Shown here piece after piece: positions 25,220 through 32,315 of a DNA stretch of 32,315 bases (within the stretch, counting starts at the first letter, position 1; the number at the start of each line of letters is the position of its first letter). Both the position numbers and the translations under genes were made by a program. The notes beneath the pieces were generated by a model that was given only the letters and a program-made list of their open reading frames with translations, was not told the DNA's origin and searched no databases. Source of the stretch: Acidimicrobiaceae bacterium (GTDB lineage Bacteria > Actinomycetota > Acidimicrobiia > Acidimicrobiales > Ilumatobacteraceae); contig NZZV01000145.1 in the NCBI GenBank assembly GCA_002698945.1, positions 1 through 32,315 of the forward strand, written 5' to 3'.

Positions 25220-26157
25220 GCCCGCCGCCGGCGGCGACGGGTGCGGCCGCCGACGAACGGATCGACGAGGCACGGCGATCGACGACGACCCGACGTGAAC
25301 TGCTGTCGGACGACGTGTTCGACGCCATCAGCCCCGACGTCGGCGAGATCGACGAATCGGCGCTGGCCGAGCAGTTGGAAGCTGACCCCGACGCCACCTT
25401 GTCGACGTTGGCCCGCATGACCGGCGCCACCGACACCCGGTTGCGAGCCGAGGCCAAACGGCTCGCCGCTCGCCTCTTCATCGACCTCGCCCGAGCGACG
25501 CGGGCCGACGGTCGAGGGATCGGCCGGATCGCGAGCGTGGCATTCCGCCCGGACGGTGACATCGATCTCGACGCCAGCTCCGACGAACTGGTCGAGGCGC
25601 GGGCGGTCCGGCGGGCGGTGTCGCCCGAGGCGTTGCGCGTCCACGCCTGGACCGCCCCCACGACGGCGTGGTGCCTGCTCGTCGACCGGAGTGGCTCGAT
25701 GCACGGTGAGCCGATGGCGAGCGCCGCGATGGCGGCCGCCGTCGTGGCGGCACGCGCCGAACGCGACTACGCCGTGCTGTCGTTCGGACGCGACGTGGTC
25801 GCCTGCACGGCGATGTGGGAACACCACGACACCGACGACGTGATCGATCGGGTCTTGGCACTGCGCGGTCACGGGACGACCGACGTCGCCGGCGCGCTGA
25901 CGGCGGCGCGTGAGCAGCTGACGGCGTCGTCCGCGCAACGGCGGGTGGCGATCCTGTTGTCGGATTGTCGGGCGACCGAACCCGGTGACGTGATCGGTGC
26001 CGCCCGTGCCGTCGACGAGTTGGTGATCATCGCCCCGGAGGGCGACTCGGCCGAAGCCGCGACGTTGGCCGAGACGGTCGGCGCCCGCTGGACCACGGCG
26101 TCGGGCCCCACCAGCGTCGTCGCCGCCCTGAGTCGAGTCCTCGACCGCACGCCCTGA
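25170..26157 (+). CDS. VWA-domain (CoxE-like) partner of the MoxR ATPase; N-terminus disrupted or frameshifted
   Basis: The secure part is 25315-26157 (280 aa from GTG 25315). It is a helical N-region (AISPDVGEIDESALAEQLEADPD) followed by a von Willebrand A domain with the metal-ion motif DRSGS (LLVDRSGSMHGEPM) and later SDCRATEPGDV. Coding character clearly extends upstream in the same frame (DERIDEARRSTTTRRELLSDDVFD), yet no ATG, GTG or TTG exists there before a stop at 25171-25173. In the next frame a GTG at 25170 begins VTTTREKQPPRRGPRSKPAAGGDG, overlapping the MoxR gene end. A +1 shift near 25240-25248 would join the two. Whether this is a sequence error, a mutation, a programmed frameshift or a start at 25315 cannot be decided here. 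Confidence 0.75.
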
Positions 26158-26168
26158 CCCCTTCTGGT

Positions 26169-27464
26169 TCAGTTGCAGGTGAGGCCGCGGGGTGGGACGA
26201 CGCCGGAGACGATTTCTTCGGTCTCGACCGTCGGCACCGTCGTCGCGACGCCATCATCACCGTCATCGGGTTCGGTCGTCGTCGTGGTCGTCGTCGTCGT
26301 GGTGGTGGTGTCGGCGAGGGTGGTCGTCGTGCCGGCATCGTCGTCGACCTGTTCGGGAGCAGATGCCAGCAGCGCCTCGCCGCGGAACACCGCCAGGATC
26401 GCCTGCATGTTGTCGCCACCGATGCGCGGTCGCTCGACGCTCTGACCGGAGTACGTCTCGCTCGTCGACTCGATCCGATAGGTGGTGACCGTCGCCGGGT
26501 CGAGGCTGCGCAGCGTCGAGGCGAACTCGAGCATCCGGCGCGGCGTCAGCTCGGCATCGGTGACGATGTACTCGGCGTTGGTGTTGATCAGGGCGGTGGC
26601 GAGATCGGGTGAGTAGAGACCCTCGTTCACGACCTTGGCGATGACCCGTCGCAGGAAGTCCTGTTGGCGGGCGATGCGCCCGAAGTCGGAGGTGGGGTCT
26701 TGCACGAACTCGCCCGAGCCGAGCGGTTCCTCGTAGAAGTACGAGCGCGAGCGTGCGTATGCGAGCGCCATGTCGCCGTCGAGGTTGACGCAGCCGGTCG
26801 TGTCGACGACGAAGCCGCTCTTGCGGTCGTACGCCGGGGACTCGAACGGGATCTCCACGCCGCCCACCGCGTCGACGAGCCGCTTGAAGGCGCAGAAGTC
26901 GATCTGGATGTAGTGATCGACCGGCACCCCGAAGTTGCGTTGGATCGTGTCGATGAGCAGTGACGGGTCGTTGCGTCGATAGGCCTCGTTGATCCGCCCC
27001 TTGCGTCCGCTCGGCAGATCGACCAGCAGATCGCGAGGGAACGACAGCACGGCGAGCTGGTTGGCGACCGGATTGACGCGCCAGATCATGATCGTGTCGC
27101 TGCGCTCGCCGATGTCGGTGCGGTCGCCGATCGTCGCATCGGACTGATCGCTGCACGCACCGTTGTCGGCGCCGGTCACGAGGAAGTTGGCGGCGTCGGG
27201 CTCGACGAGCGGGATCGTCGTCGTCGTGGTCGTCTCGCCCGGTGCCAGCGTGGTGGTCGTGTCGCCCGGCATCACGACCGGTGTGTCGGACGCCGACGGC
27301 ACGAACGATTCGGCCGACTCGTCGAGAACGACGAGGTTGCGCTGTGACAGCACCCACTGGCCGGCGGCGATCGCCCCTGCCGTGGCGAAGCACGCGAACG
27401 CGACGACGAGCACGAAGGCGAACGTCAGGCGCTGTGGCCAGGTGCGTCGTGGCGACTCGGACAT
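26169..27464 (-). CDS. LytR-CpsA-Psr (LCP) family cell-wall glycopolymer ligase
   Basis: This 431-aa membrane-anchored enzyme transfers teichoic-acid-like or arabinogalactan-type polymers from lipid carriers to peptidoglycan. An N-terminal anchor helix spans about 12-35 (LTFAFVLVVAFACFATAGAI), followed by a Thr-rich spacer. The LCP domain shows ERSDTIMIWRVNP, VLSFPRDLLVDLPSGRKGRINEAY with the phosphate-binding Arg, DHYIQIDFCAFKRLVDAVGGVEI, and LDGDMALAYARSRSYF with FGRIARQQDFL. A second Thr-run linker (poly-Thr near residue 390) precedes an unusual C-terminal tail ending in TCN. ATG 27464 has the -10-like TACGCT 9 nt upstream. An L,D-transpeptidase gene lies 63 bp upstream on the same strand. 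Confidence 0.94.
   Translation of the reverse strand: MSESPRRTWPQRLTFAFVLVVAFACFATAGAIAAGQWVLSQRNLVVLDESAESFVPSASDTPVVMPGDTTTTLAPGETTTTTTIPLVEPDAANFLVTGADNGACSDQSDATIGDRTDIGERSDTIMIWRVNPVANQLAVLSFPRDLLVDLPSGRKGRINEAYRRNDPSLLIDTIQRNFGVPVDHYIQIDFCAFKRLVDAVGGVEIPFESPAYDRKSGFVVDTTGCVNLDGDMALAYARSRSYFYEEPLGSGEFVQDPTSDFGRIARQQDFLRRVIAKVVNEGLYSPDLATALINTNAEYIVTDAELTPRRMLEFASTLRSLDPATVTTYRIESTSETYSGQSVERPRIGGDNMQAILAVFRGEALLASAPEQVDDDAGTTTTLADTTTTTTTTTTTTEPDDGDDGVATTVPTVETEEIVSGVVPPRGLTCN
26270..26340. repeat. simple-sequence tract encoding poly-Thr linker of the LCP protein
   Basis: The plus strand is a run of GTC/GTG/GTT-like triplets, which read as ACC/ACG Thr codons on the minus strand. It encodes about 12 consecutive Thr and is prone to slippage in whole codons. 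Confidence 0.7.
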
Positions 27465-27473
27465 GGAGGCGTC

Positions 27474-27479
27474 AGCGTA
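27474..27479 (-). promoter_or_regulatory. -10 box (TACGCT) of the LCP gene, near-leaderless
   Basis: On the minus strand, TACGCT ends 9 nt before ATG 27464. This fits TANNNT with transcription starting within a few bases of the start codon. Confidence 0.45.
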
Positions 27480-27527
27480 TCGGCCGCTGATCGGCGCTCG
27501 CCCGCGGCGACGCCGGCGAACATTGGG

Positions 27528-28454
27528 CTACGGGAGGACGACGACCTTGGTGCCGACCGGGGCCCAGTTCCAGATGTACAGCGCGTCGGAGGTGCGCTGT
27601 CGGACACAGCCGGCCGACAGGGCGAGGCCCAGCTGGCTCTCCGACTGGAGCTTGTACCCGGTGTTGAGGTTGGTCGGGATCTCGTGGAAGCCGATGTTGT
27701 CGCCGCCCGGACCCTTGGTGAACCGCACCATGTACCGCCAGCAGATGTGCGGATTGTTGATGTTGCAGGTGTATCCGGAACGGGAGAACACGCTGTAGGT
27801 GCCGGGGGTCGGCTGGTTCCAGGTGGCGCGACCCGACACGAGGTGGGTCTTCGACACGGCGCCGTTCGATTCGACGGTCCACACGCGCATCGGCCACGAC
27901 TTGCGGTAGACGACCCGGCGACCGTCGCCCGAGTTGCCGGGGAGCGCCCACTCCGGCGGGAGCGTCGTCGTGGTCGTGGTGGGTGGTGGCGGCAAGGTCT
28001 CCGCGACCTGGCGGTCGGTGCCGCGCCGGGGTGCGGCGCCGACCGGGTTGGGCAGTTCGGCGACGAGGAGCGGGGGCTGCGTCGCCCGCTCGCTCTCTGC
28101 GAGACCCGCGGCGTCGGTCGTGGTCGTCGTGCTGGTCGTGGTCGAGCTGCTCGTCGTGGTCGTCGTGCTCGTCGGCGGGGCCGTGGTGGTGGTCGTGCTC
28201 GTCGTGGTCGTGGCCGCAACGGTGGTGCTGGGCTCGTCGCACTCGACCGTCGTGCTCGTCGTGCTCGTCGACTCGTCCACGACGCTCGTCTCGGGCGCCG
28301 AGGTGTCGGGCACGAGCGTGGTCGTCGTCGATTCGACGGGCGCGCACTCTCCATCCGGGGTGCTGTCGGCGCTCGCGCCGGCAGCCGTCACCCCGACGAA
28401 GACCGTCAATGCCGCCACAGAGATCGCGGCGGTGCGTCCCAACAACGACCGCAT
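27528..28454 (-). CDS. L,D-transpeptidase (YkuD domain), secreted
   Basis: This 308-aa exported enzyme forms 3-3 peptidoglycan cross-links or anchors proteins to the wall. The signal peptide spans residues 1-29 (RTAAISVAALTVFVGVTAAGASA). Residues about 40-190 are a long low-complexity linker with many Thr and Ser runs. The YkuD domain starts near RRVVYRKSWPMRVWTVE. The catalytic signature is complete: His257 (GFHEIP) and the ALSAGCVRQ block with Cys283. The extra Cys pair (SGYTCNINNPHICWRY) may form a disulphide outside the cell. ATG 28454 is preferred because it begins the signal peptide and has TAGCGT 8 nt before it; an upstream ATG would add 16 unlikely residues. It neighbours the LCP gene, another wall enzyme. 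Confidence 0.93.
   Translation of the reverse strand: MRSLLGRTAAISVAALTVFVGVTAAGASADSTPDGECAPVESTTTTLVPDTSAPETSVVDESTSTTSTTVECDEPSTTVAATTTTSTTTTTAPPTSTTTTTSSSTTTSTTTTTDAAGLAESERATQPPLLVAELPNPVGAAPRRGTDRQVAETLPPPPTTTTTTLPPEWALPGNSGDGRRVVYRKSWPMRVWTVESNGAVSKTHLVSGRATWNQPTPGTYSVFSRSGYTCNINNPHICWRYMVRFTKGPGGDNIGFHEIPTNLNTGYKLQSESQLGLALSAGCVRQRTSDALYIWNWAPVGTKVVVLP
28105..28225. repeat. simple-sequence tract encoding Thr/Ser-rich linker of the L,D-transpeptidase
   Basis: Runs of GTC/GTG triplets on the plus strand are Thr codons on the minus strand. They give repeated TTTT and TSTTTTT blocks between the signal peptide and the YkuD domain, a flexible cell-wall-spanning linker. Confidence 0.65.
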
Positions 28455-28462
28455 GGCGGGCC

Positions 28463-28468
28463 ACGCTA
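28463..28468 (-). promoter_or_regulatory. -10 box (TAGCGT) of the L,D-transpeptidase gene, leaderless type
   Basis: On the minus strand, TAGCGT ends 8 nt before ATG 28454. No ribosome site is present. The 116-bp gap after the valS stop gives room for this separate promoter. Confidence 0.5.
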
Positions 28469-28570
28469 CACCCGAGATCTCGCTCGGTGACAGCGCGACC
28501 ACCGGATTTCTGCGTGGGTGACGGCGTCGACGATGTCGTGGACGCTGCCGTCGTGGTGTCGTGGACGGAC

Positions 28571-31500
28571 TCAGCCGAGGTTCGCCAGCGCCTGTTCGGC
28601 GGCGGCCAGGTCGGCCTCGGCGGCGGCGAGCAGCGCCCGGGTGTCGGCGACGACCTCCGGTTTGGCGTTGGCGAGGAACCCCTCGTTCGAGAGCCGACCG
28701 GTGAAGCCGGCGATCTGCTTCGTCTTGCCGTCGATCACCTTCTGCAGCCGCGCCCGTTCGGCGTCGAGGTCGACATCGTCGACGAGGCCGGACAGGAGCA
28801 CCTCGCAGCCCTCGAACGCGATCGGGCTGACGACCTTGGGTCGTTCCGACTCGCTGTCGCGCACGGCGGCGACACCCGCGAGCACCTCGACGACACCGTC
28901 GACCGAGTCGATCAGATCGCGAACGACCGCCGGCGCGTGCAGGTCGATCAGCTTCTTGGGGGCGACGTTCTGGCTGCCTCGAATGGCGCGGATGCGGCCG
29001 ATGAGGTCGTCGGCGCGGCCGAATCGGGCGACGAGTTCGTCGTCGATCAGTTCGTCGGCAGCCACCGGCCAGGCGGCGCCGGCCAGCAGATCCGTCGACG
29101 GCAGGGTGAGCCCGGCGACGTCACCGGTCCGGGCGGCGGACACGTTCGGCCACAGCGCCTCGGTGACGAAGGGCATGACCGGGTGCATGAGCCGGAGCAC
29201 CGCGTCGAGCACGGCCCCGAGGATCGCCTGCTGCTCCGCGTCGTCGTCGATGGTCGGCTTGATCATCTCGAGATAGCGATCGCAGACGTCGTTCCAGACG
29301 AAGCCATAGAGGGTGTCGGCGAACGCGTTGAACTGGTACTGCTCGATCGCCCGATCGAGTCGGGCGATCGTCTGCGCCAGCCGGGCGACGATCCAGCGGT
29401 CGGCGAACGGGCGCGAGCCGATGTCGATGGCCGCAGCCGGGGCGAGCGATGGGTCGATGCGCTTGAGTGCGAACCGTGTGGCGTTCCAGACCTTGTTGGC
29501 GAAGTTGCGGCCGAGGTCGAACTTCGACGACGTGTTGCGGGCGAGGGGCATCTCGTCGGTCGGCTCGACCAGTCCGGCGGCGACGCCGTACGCCGAGACC
29601 ATCTGCTTGGTCGGGTCGCTCGGGGAGGTCTGGGTGGGCGCGGCGACACGGTGCCCGGCGGCGGTGGTGATGTACTCCGGCTCGAACGTCTGGCCCGAGA
29701 ACGGGTCGATCATGTCGACCGGCATGCGGACGTCCTGGGTGTCGGTCGTCATCTGGACCAGCGCGAAGCGCATCGCGTCGGCGCCGTGACTGTGGATGAT
29801 GTCGCGCGGGTCGACACCGTTGCCGAGGCTCTTCGACATCTTTTGACCGTGGCCGTCCTGCACCATCGCGTGGATGAACACGTCGTCGAACGGCAGTCGA
29901 CCGTCGAGGAAGTAGCGGTTGAACATGACCATCCGGCTGACCCAGAGGGTGATGATCTCGCGGGCGGTCGACAGCACCGACGTCGGATTGAACGAGTCGA
30001 GGAGGCCGATCGTCTCCGGGTAGTCCTCGGGCCACGGCCAGCCCATCGTCGACAGTGGCCACAAACCGGACGAGAACCAGGTGTCGAGCACGTCCGGATC
30101 TCGTTCGTACCCGGCCCGCTCGAGGTCGGCGACGAGTTCGTTCGCGGAGACCAGATGGTCCTCGCGATCGAGTCGGCGCAGTGTCGCGGCGGGCGGAACG
30201 CACACCGCTTCTTCGACCTCGGTCTCCGTGATCTTCCTGACGAGATGGCGGGCGCCCGCCTTCGTCCAGTTGCTCTCGACCAGGACCGCCTCGTCGACGG
30301 CGTGATCGGCGACCGCGGCCCGGACGTGGTCGGGCGCGGTGTCGAGCGCCACGACCTTCAGCCAGACCGGGATCTGGTGACCCCACCACAGCTGGCGGCT
30401 GATGCACCAGTCGCGGATGTTCTCGTGCCAGTGCAGGTACGTCTTCGCGTAGCGGTCGGGGTAGAAGCGCAGCTCCCCGTCGCCGGTTCGGTCGGACCGG
30501 TCGGTGACGCCGTCGGGCATCGACGGCACCTGGTCGACCACCTGGGCGCGAATGGCCGAGCCACGCAGCTGATCGTCGGTGACGGCGACGTACCACTGAT
30601 CGGACAGCCACGGCTCGATCGGCACGTGGCTGCGATACGAGTGACCCACCGAGTGGGTGTACTCGCGGACTTCGGCCAGCAGGTCGTGCGCGGTGAACCA
30701 GGTGACGATCGCTTCGCGTGCGTCCTCGCGCGACAGGCCGACGAACGGGCGGGCCTCGTCGGAGATGTCGTCCCAGCCGTACTGGTCGGAGATCGCGGCG
30801 TCCGGTCCCAGCACGTTGATGACGGGGAGGTCGTGTCGCAGACCGATCTCCCAGTCGTTGGTGTCGTGGGCCGGCGTGACCTTGAGGAAGCCCGACGCGT
30901 GCCTGGCCTTGGCGTCGTTCGACTCGGGATCGGCCATCACCACGTAGTCGTCGGCGATGATCGGGATCTCGCGCCCGACGATCGGAAGGATCACCGTCTT
31001 GCCGACGAGGTCGTCGGCGCGGGGATCGCGTGGGTTCACGGCGACGGCGGTGTCGCCGAGCATCGTCTCGGGTCGCGTGGTGGCGACGGTGACGTGGCCC
31101 GAACCGTCGGCCAGGGGATAGCGGAGATACCACATGTGGCCCTCCACCTCCTCCATCTCGACCTCGTCGTCCGACAGTGCGGTGCGGGTGACGGGGTCCC
31201 AGTTGACGAGCCGCTTGCCGCGATAGATGAGACCGTCGCCGAAGAGCTCGTAGAACGCGTGCTGCACCGCGGTGGCGCACATCTCGTCCATCGTGAACCG
31301 GGTGCGTGCGTTGTCGGTCGAGGCGCCCATGGCGGCGAGCTGCTCGAGGATCACGCGCTCGTACTCGTCCTTCCACTCCTGAGTGCGGGCGACGAACGCG
31401 TGGCGACCCATGTCGAGACGTTTGACGCCCTCGGCCAGGAGTCGCTTCTCGACGACGGTCTGGGTGGCGATGCCGGCATGGTCGGTGCCGGGCATCCAGA

Positions 31501-31741
31501 GCGTCTCGAAGCCGCGCATCCGGTGGTATCGGATGAGGACGTCCTGGAGCGTGTTGTTGAGGGCGTGGCCGAGGTGCAACGCCGCCGTCACGTTGGGCGG
31601 CGGGATGACGATCGAGTAGGTCGGTACGTGATCGGCGACCGGTTCGGCGTGGAAGACGTCGGACGCGGCCCACTTCTGCTTGACGGCGGGTTCGGCGTCG
31701 GCAGGAACGTAGGCCTTCGGCAGCTCGGAAAGTTCACTCAT
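28571..31741 (-). CDS. valS: valyl-tRNA synthetase
   Basis: This 1056-aa class I synthetase joins valine to tRNA(Val). The HIGH motif is HLGH (56-59) within PPPNVTAALHLGHALNNTLQDVL, and the second signature is KMSKS (634-638) in GHGQKMSKSLGNGVDP. The editing domain (TRPETMLGDTAVAVNPRDPR) is present, and the C-terminal coiled-coil arm (residues about 990-1056) is the valine-type tRNA-binding tail. An insert of some 60 residues separates QDVRMPV from FDLGRNFANKVWNATRF, where E. coli ValS has a short link; see findings. ATG 31741 is preceded by TACCCT (31755-31760) 13 nt upstream, giving a very short leader. The gene is complete. Confidence 0.97.
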   Translation of the reverse strand: MSELSELPKAYVPADAEPAVKQKWAASDVFHAEPVADHVPTYSIVIPPPNVTAALHLGHALNNTLQDVLIRYHRMRGFETLWMPGTDHAGIATQTVVEKRLLAEGVKRLDMGRHAFVARTQEWKDEYERVILEQLAAMGASTDNARTRFTMDEMCATAVQHAFYELFGDGLIYRGKRLVNWDPVTRTALSDDEVEMEEVEGHMWYLRYPLADGSGHVTVATTRPETMLGDTAVAVNPRDPRADDLVGKTVILPIVGREIPIIADDYVVMADPESNDAKARHASGFLKVTPAHDTNDWEIGLRHDLPVINVLGPDAAISDQYGWDDISDEARPFVGLSREDAREAIVTWFTAHDLLAEVREYTHSVGHSYRSHVPIEPWLSDQWYVAVTDDQLRGSAIRAQVVDQVPSMPDGVTDRSDRTGDGELRFYPDRYAKTYLHWHENIRDWCISRQLWWGHQIPVWLKVVALDTAPDHVRAAVADHAVDEAVLVESNWTKAGARHLVRKITETEVEEAVCVPPAATLRRLDREDHLVSANELVADLERAGYERDPDVLDTWFSSGLWPLSTMGWPWPEDYPETIGLLDSFNPTSVLSTAREIITLWVSRMVMFNRYFLDGRLPFDDVFIHAMVQDGHGQKMSKSLGNGVDPRDIIHSHGADAMRFALVQMTTDTQDVRMPVDMIDPFSGQTFEPEYITTAAGHRVAAPTQTSPSDPTKQMVSAYGVAAGLVEPTDEMPLARNTSSKFDLGRNFANKVWNATRFALKRIDPSLAPAAAIDIGSRPFADRWIVARLAQTIARLDRAIEQYQFNAFADTLYGFVWNDVCDRYLEMIKPTIDDDAEQQAILGAVLDAVLRLMHPVMPFVTEALWPNVSAARTGDVAGLTLPSTDLLAGAAWPVAADELIDDELVARFGRADDLIGRIRAIRGSQNVAPKKLIDLHAPAVVRDLIDSVDGVVEVLAGVAAVRDSESERPKVVSPIAFEGCEVLLSGLVDDVDLDAERARLQKVIDGKTKQIAGFTGRLSNEGFLANAKPEVVADTRALLAAAEADLAAAEQALANLG

Positions 31742-31891
31742 AGGGCGGCGCCCCAGGGTATCTGCCCCGTCTCGCTCCGAACCCAGGGGATCCGCGCCGT
31801 GGGTGTCGCCGGCAGCGCCGCCGGTCGACGTTCCTCGAGATCTCCGACTCGGGGCCCTGCCGGCCTCGGCATCGGGCGGGCTCCGGCGGCG

Positions 31892-32281
31892 TCAGGTCGC
31901 GGTCGACGACCGGTAGGTCACGACCTCGGCGATGTGGGCTGCCTTGCCATGGCCGGTGAACGTGACGATGTGGGCGAATCCGTCGCCGTCGACGTCACCC
32001 TCGACCGCCACCTGCTTCCCGTGGCTCAGGAGGTGTCGGATCGTGAGACGTGAGGCTCGCTCCTCGGCGGCACGTCGCAACGCCTCTCGCACGACCCCGA
32101 TGCCGACACGAGTCCGATGTCCCACGATCTCCCAGACGATCTCGTCGTCGAGTGCCGAGCAGGCGGCGTCGACGTCGCCGCGGACCACGTCGGTCAGCCA
32201 ATCGCGGACCTGGGCCTTTCGCGGAGCATTTCCGCAGTCGGCGTCGACGATCACGTCCAACTCACGATGTTGCACAACCAT
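31892..32281 (-). CDS. NTF2-like (SnoaL-type) protein
   Basis: This 129-aa protein is probably a cone-shaped NTF2-like fold. A helix (APRKAQVRDWLTDVVRGDVDAACSALDDEIVWEIVGH) is followed by a helix around VVREALRRAAEE and then curved strands ending HIVTFTGHGKAAHIAEVVTYR. This pattern matches the DUF4440/SnoaL-like group, which includes isomerases, hydrolases and non-enzymatic binders, so the function is unknown. ATG 32281 sits directly within a palindrome and has a -10-like TAACGT 8 nt upstream. This suggests a leaderless, repressor-controlled gene. Any regulator encoded upstream would lie beyond the window end. The gap to valS (31742-31891, 150 bp) shows nothing else. Confidence 0.82.
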   Translation of the reverse strand: MVVQHRELDVIVDADCGNAPRKAQVRDWLTDVVRGDVDAACSALDDEIVWEIVGHRTRVGIGVVREALRRAAEERASRLTIRHLLSHGKQVAVEGDVDGDGFAHIVTFTGHGKAAHIAEVVTYRSSTAT

Positions 32282-32289
32282 ACGGTTGT
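32274..32289. promoter_or_regulatory. operator-like palindrome over the start codon of the NTF2-like gene
   Basis: ACAACC (32274-32279) and GGTTGT (32284-32289) form a 6-bp inverted repeat with a 4-bp centre. The repeat covers the ATG at 32281-32279. It sits at the expected transcription start, so a bound dimeric repressor would block initiation. Confidence 0.5.
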
Positions 32290-32295
32290 ACGTTA
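32290..32295 (-). promoter_or_regulatory. -10 box (TAACGT) of the NTF2-like gene, leaderless type
   Basis: On the minus strand, TAACGT ends 8 nt before ATG 32281. It matches the TANNNT spacing seen at five other genes in the window and abuts the palindrome. Confidence 0.5.
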
Positions 32296-32315
32296 GCGGT
32301 CGTCGGCTCGGCGGA

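Noticed and set aside
26270-28225. GTC/GTG triplet arrays considered as CRISPR or regulatory repeats
   Set aside because: They are in frame within two genes and encode poly-Thr linkers. There are no spacers or fixed repeat units.
27983-32053. Open reading frame of 1356 codons on the plus strand
   Set aside because: It runs antisense through valS and the L,D-transpeptidase. The complete ValS motifs are on the other strand, and the frame is a by-product of high GC3 codon use.
1-32315. tRNA, rRNA, riboswitch, insertion sequence or prophage genes
   Set aside because: Read for cloverleaf ends, conserved rRNA blocks and transposase or integrase motifs. None could be supported.

Overview
This window is about 32 kb of very GC-rich, densely packed bacterial chromosome. 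The protein set suggests an actinobacterium, most likely of the class Acidimicrobiia (Ilumatobacter-like). It includes GatCAB with GTGA overlaps, an Ada-AlkA fusion next to Ogt, an NDMA-dependent alcohol dehydrogenase, MsiK/UgpC-type ATPase use, LCP and L,D-transpeptidase wall proteins with Thr-rich linkers, and many GTG starts. That placement is inference from gene content, not from a marker gene. No rRNA, tRNA, CRISPR array or insertion sequence was seen, and no stretch over 300 bases lacks a gene.

Layout. 1-1.2 kb: the 3' end of a secreted PKD-domain protein. 1.2-3.6 kb: two divergent citrate synthase paralogues, one fused to an N-terminal DNA-binding domain, with a tandem palindromic operator candidate between them. 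3.7-6.9 kb: gatC-gatA-gatB, the transamidosome operon for indirect Gln/Asn-tRNA synthesis. 6.9-11.3 kb (minus): a sugar-type ABC importer (permease, permease, lipoprotein binding protein) without an ATPase, followed by a GHMP kinase. Near-identical long hairpins lie at both ends of the importer genes. 11.5-13.5 kb: Ada-AlkA and Ogt, for alkylation-damage repair. 13.5-17.3 kb (minus): an S9 peptidase, an aldonolactone-oxidase-type flavoenzyme and an unknown protein. 17.4-21.6 kb (plus): a MsiK/UgpC-type ABC ATPase that could power the importer, then a large M16 metalloprotease lipoprotein. 21.6-23.0 kb (minus): a PhzF-family protein and an unknown protein. 23.2-26.2 kb (plus): NDMA-dependent alcohol dehydrogenase, a MoxR-type AAA ATPase and a VWA protein whose N-terminus cannot be read from a normal start. 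26.2-32.3 kb (minus): LCP ligase, L,D-transpeptidase, valyl-tRNA synthetase and an NTF2-like protein.

The most notable signals are regulatory and structural. They are the enzyme-fused putative regulator with its double palindrome, the hairpin pair bracketing the importer, a recurring TANNNT box 6-9 nt before start codons (a leaderless-transcript pattern) in six genes, a palindrome lying over one such start codon, and the apparent +1 frame change at the start of the VWA gene. No wholly new multi-gene system could be demonstrated from sequence alone. The citrate synthase/HTH pair is the best candidate for undescribed biology.
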